A stretch of 46,356 nucleotides of DNA from Basidiobolus ranarum (GCA_040143965.1 JASJQH010006899.1:1-46356), one strand, 5' to 3'; counted from the stretch's first letter, positions 1 through 10,747 are shown. Notes: a model not told the origin generated them from the letters alone. Numbers and translations: made by a program.

Positions 1-642
1 ACCTTTATAGGAAGGTTTCCCATAGCCTATTAAAGTATTTTCTTCATTCTTTTGGTTGGATCTTGATTTGCATAAATCTTCATCCAGAGGTCTGCCAAAT
101 ACATAATTTAAGGCCAAATTTTCAGTTCTTGATTTTGGAGCCATTACTAAGCTCTGAAACTTGTGTGGCAGGCTATCCAGGACTGTAACTATGATATCTT
201 GATCAGAAGTAGGTACTCCAATGCATTCCATTTCATCCACTATAATAGTGACTCTATTAATTAGTGATTTAATGTCTTCTCCTGGCTTCATCTTTGAGTT
301 AAAGAATTGTCTTCTTAGAAACATCTTGTTGGCAGTGGAACTTGTTTGGTAGATGTCTTCCAAGGCTTTCCATACCTTCTTAGCAGTTTTAGCTCTTGAA
401 CATTGAATTAGCAATTTGTCTTTAACATTAAGGCAAATTGTGTTAAAGGCACTTTGTTCTTTTTTAATTTGGAATGAAATTTTGGTTTCAGATAGTTTTG
501 CATTGTTTTCTTCTCCTACAACAGTGTCCCAAAGTCCTTTTTCTTGCAGCAACATTTTCATTTTAATTTTCCAAACCTGATAATTGGTTCTATCCAATTT
601 TTCAAAAGAGGGAAAAGTTCCATAGATCTGAGAAGTAGACAT
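1..642 (-). CDS. gag: Copia-type retrotransposon Gag polyprotein, N-terminal part (runs off window)
   Basis: An uninterrupted minus-strand frame of 214 codons starts at ATG 642-640 and is still open at base 1, so the C terminus lies outside the window. The N terminus has the copia Gag signature: a motif like FEKLDRTNYQVWKIKMKMLL (about residues 13-32), then VWKALEDIYQ and a MKPGEDIKSLINRV stretch. These match the DUF4219/UBN2 families found at the start of Ty1/copia polyproteins. Gag forms the virus-like particle that packages element RNA. No CCHC zinc knuckle is visible yet; it would be expected beyond the edge. The start codon lies only 31 bp inside the 5' LTR end. The frame has no stops or frameshifts, which suggests a recent insertion. 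Confidence 0.88.
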   Translation of the reverse strand, partial: MSTSQIYGTFPSFEKLDRTNYQVWKIKMKMLLQEKGLWDTVVGEENNAKLSETKISFQIKKEQSAFNTICLNVKDKLLIQCSRAKTAKKVWKALEDIYQTSSTANKMFLRRQFFNSKMKPGEDIKSLINRVTIIVDEMECIGVPTSDQDIIVTVLDSLPHKFQSLVMAPKSRTENLALNYVFGRPLDEDLCKSRSNQKNEENTLIGYGKPSYKG

Positions 643-654
643 TACAGAGAGTGC

Positions 655-673
655 AAGCTTGGGGCTAATAACC
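655..673 (-). other. Putative primer-binding site next to the 5' LTR
   Basis: On the minus strand the bases directly after the LTR terminal CA read GGTTATTAGCCCCAAGC. This is where reverse transcription of an LTR element is primed by a tRNA. The run starts TGG-like and has an AG-C core reminiscent of the initiator-Met primer site of copia elements, but it is not a perfect match to that consensus, so the primer tRNA is uncertain. Confidence 0.45.
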
Positions 674-1022
674 TGTTAAAGTATTTGGGAGCCTGTTGGC
701 AGTGGCTAGAAGAATTAGAGGAATTGGTGGTTTTCACTTGTTGATTTATTGAGTAGAAAGTTGATATTTATAGTTTTGTCAAGATATGGACAAGCTAACA
801 TGTAGGATGTGTTAAGGAAGATCTCAGGAACATGGGGGCAAAGTTTGGGGCTTCTAGCACATGTTTGAAAAATCTGAATATCTGAGAACTTCTAAGTTGG
901 TAAAAAACATCCCAAGTAAATTCCAATTGAGAATAATGAATAATATCTTAGTGAATTATAAGATAACTAAGTACTAAGCTATATATGACTATATAGATGT
1001 TTAGGCAATGCTAATTTCATCA
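674..1022 (-). repeat. 5' LTR of the copia element (copy A, full length)
   Basis: About 349 bp bounded by TGTTAAAG at 674 and TTTCATCA at 1022 on the plus strand. LTR ends normally read TG..CA with short inverted terminal repeats, and copies B and D show the intact form TTTCAACA/TGTTGAAA. It lies directly upstream of gag in minus orientation, so it is the element's 5' LTR and should hold its promoter. The other copies in 1023-1935 align with it throughout. Confidence 0.85.
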
Positions 1023-1346
1023 GGAAGTGGTATGGAGAATTGGAGAAATTGGTTGTTTTCACTTGTTGGTATATTGAGTATTCAGTTGGCATTTATAGTT
1101 TTGTCATGATGTAAGCAAACTAACATGCAGAGTCTATTAAGGAAGGTGCCAGGAACATGTGTGCAATGTTTGGGGCTTCTAGCACAAGTTTGAAAAACCT
1201 ATATATCTGAGAACCTCTAGGTTGGTAGAAATATACCAAGTAAATTCCTATTGAGAATAACAAATAATATCTTAGTGAAATATAAGATAACTAAGTACTA
1301 AGCTATATATGACTATTCAGGTGTTTAGGCAATGCTGATTTCAACA
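1023..1346 (-). repeat. Second LTR copy (B) in direct tandem, lacking about 24 bp at one end
   Basis: Follows copy A without a gap and in the same orientation. It starts at GGAAGTGGTATGGAG, which corresponds to about base 25 of copy A, and then keeps all landmarks of copy A (TTTTCACTTGTTG, TTTATAGTTTTGTC, GGGGCTTCTAGCACA, CTAAGCTATATATGAC) before ending TTTCAACA at 1346. Scattered differences from copy A show it is an older or separate copy. Confidence 0.82.
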
Positions 1347-1543
1347 GTAAATAAAGTAACATGCTTAATGTGTTAAGGAAGGTTCCAGGAGCATGCATGC
1401 AAAGTCTGAGGACTCTAGCACATGTTCAAAAGATCTATGTATATGAGGGCTTCCATGTTTTTATCAATATTCTAGCTAAATTCTGATTGAGAATAATGGG
1501 TAATAGCATAGTGAATTATAGGATAACTAAATACTAAGCAATA
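1347..1543 (-). repeat. Third LTR copy (C), first part, truncated and interrupted
   Basis: Starts mid-LTR at the segment matching TAAGCAAACTAACATGC of copy B and runs to ATACTAAGCAATA at 1543, where an inverted LTR (1544-1891) begins. The missing tail of this copy reappears at 1892-1935. It is more diverged than copies A and B, consistent with being older. Confidence 0.75.
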
Positions 1544-1891
1544 TGTTGAAATTGGCATTGCCTAAACACCTATATAGTCATATATAGCTTATTACTTGGT
1601 TATCTTATAATTCACTAAGATATTATCCAATATTCTTAATTGGAATTTAGTTAGAATATTGACACCAACTTGGAAGTTCTCAGATATATAGATTTTTCAA
1701 ACATGTGCTTGAAGTCCCACACCTTGCACACATGTTCCTTGGCCCTTCCTTAACTTGTTCTACATGTTAGTTTGTTTACATCTTGACAAAACTATAGATG
1801 TCAACTTTCTATTTGATAAATTAATAAGTGAAAACCACCAATTCCTCTAATTCTCCAAACCACTTCAAACAGGCTCCCAAATACTTTAACA
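1544..1891 (+). mobile_element. Inverted full-length solo LTR (copy D) inserted into copy C
   Basis: A complete 348-bp LTR in the opposite orientation to copies A-C, starting TGTTGAAATTGGCATTGCC and ending ATACTTTAACA at 1891. No internal retrotransposon sequence adjoins either side, so it is a solo LTR left by LTR-LTR recombination. Its flanks read CAATA (1539-1543) and CTATA (1892-1896), a 5-bp target duplication with one mismatch, as expected for copia integrases. Confidence 0.8.
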
Positions 1892-1935
1892 CTATATATG
1901 ACTATATAGATGCTTAGGTAATGTGAATTACAACA
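1892..1935 (-). repeat. Third LTR copy (C), remaining end after the nested insertion
   Basis: CTATATATGACTATATAGATG through TTACAACA continues the LTR exactly where copy C stopped at 1543, showing that copy D inserted into a pre-existing LTR. Confidence 0.75.
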
Positions 1936-2511
1936 GACTTCACCATGCCAGTCCACCAATAGCTTCACTTGCTTTAGTTTAGGATTATAACTAGCAAGAG
2001 GTTTTTTAAAACATACATATTCTATGTAATAGTGCTCCTAAGATTATTTCCATAGGCCAGATTATATGTGCCAAGGGAGCAAGAGTAAAGTCACTAGCCA
2101 AAATCCCCTTAGTAGGTCAAATGGAGAATCAAAAAATCTACTAGAACAAAAATGTCTGAGCAATGGCCTATTTCATACCAGCAAAAAAAGCAACAAAATA
2201 GGAAGATACACCATTTTGCAACCATTTTCCATAGAAGTTGCTAAACAACAACCATTTGTTGAAGATTTGGAGTATTGGGATTCCTTGGACAAAATTTGAA
2301 TAATAAATATCCAATAAGAGCCTAAAAATACTGAGTCAAATCAACCTATTGAAACTCTGAAGTATGAAGCAAAAAATAGAGAACTCTTAGTCCAATCAGA
2401 CTAACTATTTTGGTGAATATTTATTGAGTTTGTTTTACATTTGGTAACGAATTACGATCGGATCTGATTGAAAAATATCAATACAACAAAGTAAATAGAG
2501 CTACTTCGCGT
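1936..2511. other. Intergenic stretch, no confident gene
   Basis: Lies between the LTR cluster and the phosphatase gene. It holds one plus-strand open frame (2066-2299, 77 codons, rich in Ser, Lys and Asn) that I do not recognise and that has no supporting context. It may be degraded repeat sequence. The last part should contain the promoter of the gene starting at 2512. Confidence 0.4.
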
Positions 2512-4777
2512 ATGGAGCCTTCTTGTCGATACTCTCTGACTGATACGTTTTGTAATCACGAAGGTATATCGCCTATTATAGTTACCAATATGACTCCGAA
2601 ATCTGCACTATCAACAACCCCTTTGAATAGAAAACGAACAGCTAGCCTAGTTAATGCTGAAGAAGCTGCCAACAATTTATCCCAAAAACTAGCCACGCGC
2701 ACAAAAACAATGCGGCCATTTATTAAACCCAAACGGTCTAAACCCTCTACACCACGAGCTGGTGATGTTACAATTACTCCTGTTCCAAAAACACCACCCT
2801 CACAAGATGTTTCTCCTCAAACACCTGATTCCACACCTATTGAGAGACCCACTAAGCTTCGCAAACTCGCAGATGAAGTCGTTGCACCTGTTTCGAAGAA
2901 TGTTGATTCAGGCACTGTAGAAGAAAGTTTGATTGCTTCTGTTCCAAAGAGAAAGCGAGCTTTTTCTAAAATTGATACTTCTAAACGTAAGTTCGTTTCT
3001 TGGCTCCAATATAAGGGAATACTAAGTACTTAAAGATATATTTCTTATTTATCGACTTCAAACGTATGTTACTAGTGAAGCATGTACTTTAGTGTAAATT
3101 TTAAATATTAATTAGCCTTCTTATTGTTGCTTCCAGTGACTCCAACACAGAGTGAGGTTCCCAATACTGAATTCACCTTCAAGGCACCAGATGATAACGA
3201 TTCCCCAATCAAAGGTAAACATAAAAGTACTTGGAGAAATATTACTTTGGACTAACTTTAAGACAGCTGATAAAGCTTCGGCGAAAACAGAAACCTCCTC
3301 AGCTACGTCGCTCCTTGCTAATATTTTTTCTCCAGCTCTCAATTTCTTGCGAAAAGTTCAAACGGGTAGAGTCGAATTTATGTATAGTTCTTTATAGTGT
3401 CAAAATTGAACTCTTTAGATGTTAAAGGAGAAACTTTGAGAAGCCTATTCCATGACGAGAAAATCCCGGAAACAAACCTGCCGCCATCCGAGTGCATGTC
3501 ATACGAGCTCAATGAAGGCATTCCAACATTTGGTAAGCTTAAAAAGAGTGTATTGTCATGCTATTTACTGGTGATAATAGTTTTGTTGTAAAGCTGACAA
3601 TCAAACTAATCTGGACGAACCCAGTCAGTACTGTCTCGATGCTCCAGTGAACATATCCACTCCTCATACTATGGATCCCATGGATGAAGAAAGCGACTTT
3701 GAAGAGGAAGAATTTAATCCGTAAATGAACTGTTCTCAAATCTATGACTTCAACCTACTTTACTAAGATTTATTGAAGTTATCAATTCATGGCAACAATC
3801 CCCCCGCCTCCCGCAGAAGCACTTCAGCGCCCGTCCATGTTACCCAGGAAGACTCGCTCCAGCCCCAAGATTACTTTAGGTATTTATGGTAGACAGATCA
3901 ATTCCCAATTGCCACTTATTAATCAAATGCTCTTGATCCCAGTGCTGGATCTGGATGAAACACTAGTCCACTGTACCGTGGCTGATATGGGTATTTAAAG
4001 TAATCAAGCATGTGAGTGCTCTATTAGCTTCTAACTATTTGAGAATTTAGAAAACCCCGACGTTCGTTTTCCGGTTCGTTTTCAGGGAATTGTACAGGAG
4101 GTATGTGCCTTTCCATTAGAATGAGAAATAAACTTTCGTTTCTGACAATATTGATTTTCTCAGGTGCACGGGCGCTTGCGTCCACACGCTCTAGAGTTTT
4201 TGGAACGGGCCTCGGAACACTTTGAGATTGCTATATTCACAGCATCTCAGAAAGCATATGCCGATCGCCTCTTGAACCTCATGGATCCCAAGCGAAGCTA
4301 TATCAAGTATAAATAAGTATTCTACATCGGTTTATCCAGTGATAGCTAACATGACTTTTAATAGGTATCGACTATTCAGAGACTCCTGTGTGTACGTCGA
4401 GGGGAACTATATCAAAGATCTGCGCGTCCTAGGACGAGATTTAGCGAAAACCATTATTGTGGATAACTCGCCGATAGGTGCGTATCATACTATTCGGTTG
4501 TTCTCGATCTTCTGGCTAATAATTGAATTATTCAGCATTTTCTTATCAAATTACTAATGGCGTTCCCATTAAGAGCTGGTATGATGATCCTGTAAGTGCT
4601 TGCCACATGCTATCACACTATACATTGAATACTAACTTAACATCGTAGGATGATACAGAGCTCTTGCAAGTCTTAGAGTTTCTCCAGACACTTGTTGATG
4701 TTGAAGATGTTCGTCCGTTGATCGACAAACAATTCCAACTGACAAAATTGGTTCAAGACTCGACACCGTTCCCATAA
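2512..4777 (+). CDS. CTDSPL2: CTD small phosphatase-like protein (CTDSPL2-type HAD phosphatase), 12 exons
   Basis: A Mg-dependent HAD-superfamily phosphatase of the FCP/SCP family, expected to dephosphorylate phospho-Ser/Thr proteins such as the RNA polymerase II CTD. Exons as read: 2512-2986, 3137-3214, 3267-3365, 3419-3532, 3594-3720, 3779-3879, 3943-3990, 4051-4100, 4164-4306, 4365-4477, 4536-4591, 4649-4777. The catalytic motif [12 protein letters not shown] (DxDxT) spans the exon 6/7 junction. Downstream are [25 protein letters not shown] and IIVDNSP, all typical of the catalytic core. The disordered N-terminal half is rich in Pro, Lys and Thr with basic KRKR runs (possible nuclear localisation) and keeps the FSPALNFL block of the CTDSPL2 branch. 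An internal ATG at 2590 ([11 protein letters not shown]) is an alternative start. Confidence 0.88.
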
Positions 4778-5212
4778 CCTTTGATTTACTTGTAACATCT
4801 GACACATGTCATTTATTAATACCAACAATCCTTTTTACGTCATTGAGTGGCTATTCATTCCACTCCCTCCCTCCCCCTTTACCGAGCTTCGTTTGGAAGG
4901 GGTTTCATGTTATTTTTGGTTTTTGTATTGAACTGTAAACCCTGGTCCACGTACCATTTCTTATGTACCCCCTCCGCCTAACCCTTCTCACGAGAATCTT
5001 TCACATACCCAACTGAAAGTAAATAAAGATATGAGTGTACATACATCTCTATGACAGCCCTTCTAATATGTATCTATAGTATTCGTCAAGATTCACCATA
5101 CTTGTGACGTAGATAGCACTCAAGGGTGTATTCGTTACTGTAGGAGAAACTACGATTGGAAGTAGGTGGATATAAACCGGGGTTTATACTTTATTAACAA
5201 ATGGAAGGTGGA
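4778..5212. other. Intergenic / 3'-UTR region between convergent genes
   Basis: Separates the phosphatase stop from the stop of the small minus-strand gene. It holds a pyrimidine-rich tract (about 4858-4880, CCACTCCCTCCCTCCCCC) and AATAAA-like words near 5020. I see no gene. Confidence 0.5.
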
Positions 5213-5433
5213 TTATTCAAGTAGCTCTCGAGCGTGTTTCTCTTGTTTCTGGGTTGATAGAATGAAATGGAATGTTAGACCTTGTGAATAAACAAGCTCC
5301 ATAGAGAACTGGTACAAACCTTTAACATGTGTTGTTTATGCTCTTCCTTTTTTTCCGTCTTAGACTTGGGTCTGTGTTTGTCGAGCTTCATTTTTGGGTT
5401 CTCCTTATCCTTGTGGGAATGTTTACTAGGCAT
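5213..5433 (-). CDS. Small Lys/His-rich protein, 49 residues, two exons, function unknown
   Basis: ATG at 5433-5431 opens a 38-codon exon (5320-5433). A 71-nt intron (5249-5319) has a GTTTGT donor, a CTAAC branch-like motif and a CAACCCAG acceptor, and exon 2 (5213-5248) ends in TAA. The two exons join in frame to a 49-residue, highly charged peptide with about one third Lys/Arg, starting MPSKHSHKDKENP and ending in a helix-like HARELLE. There is no signal peptide or membrane segment, and I do not recognise a family. The low complexity makes a chance reading possible, but the clean splice signals argue for a real gene. Confidence 0.5.
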
Positions 5434-5821
5434 GTTGGTATAGCGGTGTGAATGATTTGATGGTCATTAATCGAGCTATGAATGCTCTTTATATACTCTT
5501 GACTTTACAAGACTGGTTTCTAGAGTACAGTCCATTCAATCTCTGGAATTTAAGCCACAAGGACCATTGGACTGATTGGATATTTAAGCCGAAATTCGCC
5601 AACTTGGCACACTTTCACCTGATGCTGGATAAACATAGACCTACTTTCATGCGGATATTGGCTACAATAGGTATCTCGCTACAGTAATCAGTATAGACCT
5701 AGATGGATAGGATTTCGTAATCAGCACCTGATGACGAGCTAGATGAGAACCTAACAGGTGCTACCGATACATATCTTAATCAATTACTGGTGAAACTTTA
5801 GGATATTTTATTCCGGATGAT
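5434..5821. other. Intergenic: presumed promoter of the small gene and 3' flank of NUDCD1
   Basis: Lies upstream of the 49-residue gene and downstream of the NUDCD1 stop; both genes are on the minus strand. A plus-strand open frame (5448-5687) has no recognisable motif and no codon or context support, so I do not call it. Confidence 0.45.
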
Positions 5822-7653
5822 TTAATTTAAATCAGCCAAATACATATGATTGCTAGTTAAAATGATTAAGCTAGTTGGGCCTTTCATTTGAATTCCCACA
5901 ATATCCTCATGGCTCCCGAGATCTATGATACTTTGCTCGGAATAAATGGCACCACTTTCAGTATTTCTTCGATACAAGTAAACATTCTTTTTGGACTCAA
6001 CAATGATGGCGAAACGGCATTCAACATCAAAGTACATAAACCGTTTGTCACGTTTGGATGCTTGAACAAAACCAAATGCATCGAAAGATGCACAATGTTC
6101 AATACGAAAATCACCGCACTCACTAGGGGCCTGGAAACGGTAAACAAGACCATCCACATCGTATCGCAAACACACCGGAATCATATCATTTGGCTCTTTT
6201 TGGTATGGAAATGATGGGCATAGCCATTCATGTCCAGCAGCCACGGAAACGTGAGTTAATTTTCCGTAGATACTAATTCTGGAGAAGGTGATGGAGAGCC
6301 CTTCGTAATCGATGGCTTCCGTTTCATTACCAATGGGCTGTTGGATAGGATATTGGGATTTTTCTTGAGAAGTGTATTTCTCCAATCTCTCTTTGATTTC
6401 CGCAAATTCACTCGGATCCAAAGTTTCGGGAACACCATCATCCATCTCAAACACATGGCTCCATCTTGTCTTCTGATTCCCTTTTTGAAGATGAAGGGTT
6501 AATAGACTGTTATCTTCTATGGTCCATACGGATTCACTTGAAATAATGTGATCAAAGAAACGTGTCTCTTCGTAACAAGGAGTTGGTGAAGTAGATAATC
6601 TCAGTGAAAGATTTTCCTTCGAAATGTTACACATTATCTCCTTTTTACTGGTTGGGAGTTGGAGTTTAAAGCAAACCGTGACGTCTTCTGAGGTTTGGGT
6701 CCAAATATAGGGTGGATTATTCTCTTTGGAGCCAGGCTCACTCAACGATTCCTCGGGAACCACTTGATTCTCTCGGGTGCTTTGAGAGAAAATCAACTCG
6801 TAAGAAGAACGACTACCCAACACGTAACCAGTTCCTTTTGGCTCTATAGAACAATACAATGGATTCTCCGAGGTTTTTAGTGTATGTAAAAGCTCAACAT
6901 TCAACTGGGAATTCATAGTTGAATCACAGTGAGAAAACCGAATTTTGACAAAGTCAATAAAGTGTGCAGAACGTTGGGTTGTACTGCTTCTAGTTTCTTT
7001 TGGTTCTTGACTACTAAGAACACAATAAATATCCTCCTCGATCAATTTGGCATCAAGTAATAAACATGGCTGAAGTTTTATATTTTCAGCACTTCCTACG
7101 CTATGCGTAGCCTCACCAATCAGCTTGAGTTCTTTGGAAGCGAGATCGAAATGTACAAGATATAATACACCGGTCCCACTAGTCAATAATAGCAATTCTC
7201 TATTAAGAGTCTGGATAGAAGGTAAGTTTGTGATAGTTTCTTCAGTTTCGCTTGATAGATCGAACTGAAAACCAGTAAGTGGTACAGGTACTGACTGAGA
7301 TTCACCCTAAAAGAAAAAGGTAAATAAATCGATTTCGTATCGAAAAAAAATGAATCACCCTTTACCTGTTGAAATTCTATAAAGATTATGACTCCTTGTT
7401 CATCGATATAGAAAAGGCCCAGTTCCAAAAAGGTAAAAAGGTGGTTGAATTTTATACGAGCTTGTAATTGGGAATAAGATAGGTTTGTATTTCTAGATAC
7501 TTTGGGAGTAAATACTGGATTTGAAAGAGAGCAAGACTGTAATTTCACGTTTTCCTCAAAAACTCGTAACTTATAACCTTCAAATTGTGGATTGAGAAGA
7601 TCTCTCTGAGGAGAGAGTTCGACTGGCAACGTGACTTGTTCAGCAATAGACAT
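5822..7653 (-). CDS. NUDCD1: NudC domain-containing protein 1 homologue (CS domain)
   Basis: Two exons, 7366-7653 and 5822-7306, joined in phase 0 across a 59-nt intron (7307-7365), give 590 residues, close to animal NUDCD1 (about 580). I chose the ATG at 7653 because the family N-terminal block follows shortly (LLNPQFEGYKL, about residues 20-30). An in-frame ATG at 7686 would add 11 residues. A CS/p23-like domain occupies about residues 294-390, starting PPYIWTQTSEDVTVCF. After it comes the family block PETLDPSEFAEIKERL and a C-terminal beta-rich half. NudC-type proteins act as HSP90 co-chaperones; NUDCD1 is linked to WD40/COPI clients in animals. The client here is unknown. Confidence 0.88.
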
Positions 7654-8638
7654 GGTAGTATAAAAAGATGACTGAATGAGATTCAATAATGCCTAATACC
7701 TATCTCATCATCATCACCAAATTGAAATAGAATTCTTAAAAAAAAGATTTTTAGGACGCAGTCACTTAATCAACAACCAATACGTAACGTAGTAAAAGTT
7801 CAACTGTCAAACAGAAGCTTAGCTCGGTAGCACAAAATATGTTTGTCGATGGCTATCTACTTCACTGCTATCTTTAATGGTGCTGGATAAATTACCTATA
7901 GTCTCTTTCAATTCGCCATAAGCCCCGTGGTCACTTCAAGAATCTAGCTAGTTTGGATCATTGGTGTAACTAGAGCATAGCTACAGATCAGATGATCTTG
8001 TAAGATTTCTTTTGCCTTCATTAGAAACTTCAACGACAGTTAATGACAGATAAACAGTGTGCTAATGATCGAATCTAGAATAAGGTAGAGCTGAATGGCT
8101 AGTAGAAATGGGAGCTACCTGGCAACCTTAATTAGGAGCTTTTACCCAACATCTTCAGCAGAATATTAGATTATATATTACTCAGAATAGAAATATGTAT
8201 TTCAGTTACATCTCCGTTACGATACGGCGGCTTGTTAGCAGTTTAAGCTTTGATGTATTTATAACTGTGGAGGTGTCATACATACAGCAATGTTCACACA
8301 GTCCGATAAAGCCGCAGGATAGGTTTCGTGCAGTACCAAAGGTATGGCGTGATATGGTGGTGTCAGTCCTAGATATTAGAAATCACGATAGCTCTTCACG
8401 CCGAAATACAGAAAGAGGCTGTCTTGCGAATTTTGGACCACGCTAATTGGTGAAAGTTATGGACTAATTTGGAAGGTGGAATACACTGTATAATGGATAT
8501 GCGCTCTTTTTGGGGAATTGGATTTGATTCGACATGATTTGATTAGCTACATGGAAGAAAATTCTAAGCGATATTCTATAAATTAACCTTCTCGCGAGTT
8601 CGACATTTCACACAATCCATTATTTACCACATCTTTCC
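7654..8638. other. Divergent intergenic region between NUDCD1 and an amino-acid transporter gene
   Basis: 985 bp between two divergent starts, so it should hold both promoters. I find no tRNA boxes or repeats. The open frame at 8195-8446 looks random and is not called. Confidence 0.45.
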
Positions 8639-10186
8639 ATGTCAGGTACAATCGTCTGCATAGCATGTCATCGTTTCCTTGTCTAACATGTCTCAATCAA
8701 AATAGATAAAGCCTCTGCAAAGCACTACTTTGACCATCAATATGGCTCTACAAAGCCTGAAGAGGTGGTAGATGTTCCATCGCACGGTGCTAGGTCAGCG
8801 TCAAGTGTCTCCGCATTCTGGCACTTACTGTGTATTTTAGCCGGCAGTGGATCAGTATCCTTTATGTGCAAACAGCAATATTGTATTCGCATTCGCATTC
8901 GTATTTTATCATCCTTAATTCCAATGTTATAGCTATCGTTGCCTTATGTACTCGGAAATGCTGGTTGGATTGGTGTTATCATTATTGCTTTATGTACCTT
9001 GTTCGCCGTTTACAACAATGTTCTCCTCGTCAGATGCCTTTATGCCATTCCGTAAGTTACATATGTTTGTCGATTCCATGCAATTTGTATACTCATTCTC
9101 TTTTCAGTGATCGTCGCTTGAATTCATATACAGAAATTGGCCAAGCTTCGTTCGGTCTTGCTGGCAAAGTTGCAGTCTGGTTCTTCCACAACTCTATTGT
9201 CATTGGTGGGCCCATTGTATATATGATTTTATCTGGTTCCAATATATACTCCCTTGTTCAGCCACTTGGTGTTACTCTCACTAAGGAGCACTGGATCATG
9301 ATCTGTACTGCTTTGGTGTATTTTCCATTTGTTACTTTCCGCAACATTAAGGAGGTTACTATTCTCTCGTTCTTTGGTGCTTTCGCTACAGTATTTGCGA
9401 TTATTGTAGTTGTCGTTGTCAGTTTCATGGATCTTAAGAATGTCGATCCTGCCACACGTAACCACACCTTTGTCAACTGGGGACAGATCCCTCTTTCTCT
9501 TGGATCCATCGGTTTCTCTTTCGGAGGTAACGTTGTCTTCCCTCATGTTGAGGCTACCATGAAAAACCCCAAGGCTTGGAACAAAGTCATGTCACTTTCG
9601 GTCTCTACAGTATCTGTACTATACCTTTTGATTGCTATTTGCGGTTACTACGTTTTCGGTGACGGTGCTAAAGCCCCTATTTTCGAAAATCTTATGCCTT
9701 ACAACGCAGCTACTATTGTTGCGGTAATTTTGATCACAATCCATGTTCTCTTGGCTGCCCCAATCTTTTTGCTCGGCTTTGTTAATGAAGTGGAGCACAA
9801 CTTCCGAATTGACCAAGAGCGCTTCTCAACCATCAACTACTATTTAATCAGAACCACCATCCGTTCTGCTACCGTCTTCTTTGTGGGATTGATTGCTGTC
9901 ATTGTTCCCTTCTTTGGCGATTTCATGTCTCTGATCGGTGCTCTTTCCGAGTGCATGACAGTATTTGTAAGTACCGCTGATTCTTGGCTGCATTTGAATG
10001 TTGTTATTAATTGATTTTGATTAGGTCTTACCTGTTGTTTGCTATGTCAAACTTTTCGGATGGAAGAGATGCAACATCCCCCAATTGGTTTGGTTTGCTC
10101 TTACTATAGCTGTTGGCCTTGTTGGGTGTATTTGGGGCTCTATTGATGCCGTTATCACCCTCAAGCATAGATTTGAGAACAAATAA
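8639..10186 (+). CDS. AAAP-family transmembrane amino-acid transporter, 5 exons
   Basis: Exons 8639-8645, 8706-8854, 8933-9051, 9108-9966 and 10025-10186 join in frame to 431 residues. The first coding exon is only 7 nt (ATG TCA G). A short polar N-terminal tail (about 40 residues) leads into the first membrane segment with LAGSGSLSLPYVLGNAGWIG, the family's substrate-site helix. After it come RCLYAIPDRRLNSYTEIGQA and about ten further hydrophobic segments. This pattern fits the auxin/amino-acid permease (Pfam Aa_trans) family, close to the fungal mtr/AVT group that moves neutral or aromatic amino acids across the plasma or vacuolar membrane. Substrate and membrane cannot be read from sequence. 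Confidence 0.9.
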
Positions 10187-10747
10187 TTCTGTAGATTCCT
10201 TTTTATTTACTTGATTCTTATTTTATTTCATATACGGACATTATTACTTTTTAGTACTTTTTTTTATGGACAATCTGATTTTTACATTACCATGGACTTT
10301 CTATTACTTTTACGGACATTCATTCTTCTTTACGTTATAGTAGATGATTAATTTTTAATGGTCAACCCAAAATAGCCACTTCCACTTTCGAATAAACTAC
10401 TACTCCTTCCAAATCAAATAGTTCCACTATGATTCCACTCATTATCCATCTCCTGCAAATCTGTATTATTCTTAATTCGGATCAGGTGCTTCATTAAATT
10501 GAGCATGGCGGTATTAGGAGTTTAACCGATAACTGGCACGTGAGTGATGGAATGGTGATCACCATGATCTTTGTATGCTATTTAACTTGTGCAAATATAT
10601 AAACATGATATTTGATACAATTGATTTAATTAGTGACCATGTAATCATAAAACAGAGTTATTTTTTTTGTGATTTATTTGATTTTCTCTAGTATTTCTTT
10701 TATACAGGTTACTTCTCTGACTAATACATTATTAACTTTTCTCGAGA
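10187..10747. other. Intergenic: 3' flank of the transporter and promoter of DPH6
   Basis: AT-rich, with T-runs just after the transporter stop and a CACGTG E-box about 206 bp before the DPH6 start. No gene seen. Confidence 0.5.
10537..10542. promoter_or_regulatory. CACGTG E-box upstream of DPH6
   Basis: Palindromic CACGTG within GGCACGTGAG, a candidate bHLH-factor site. A 6-mer can occur by chance. Confidence 0.3.

Noticed and set aside
2066-2299. 77-codon frame between the LTR cluster and the phosphatase
   Set aside because: Could be a degraded repeat fragment; nothing supports a functional protein.
3263-3266. Alternative acceptor for phosphatase exon 3 at 3262
   Set aside because: It leads to an immediate in-frame stop; the acceptor four bases on keeps the frame and the conserved FSPALNFL block.
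5448-5687. Open frame of 79 codons upstream of NUDCD1's 3' end
   Set aside because: No family signal, and it lies in the presumed promoter of the small gene.
8195-8446. Open frame of 83 codons in the NUDCD1/transporter intergenic region
   Set aside because: No recognisable motif, no splice context, composition not like neighbouring genes.
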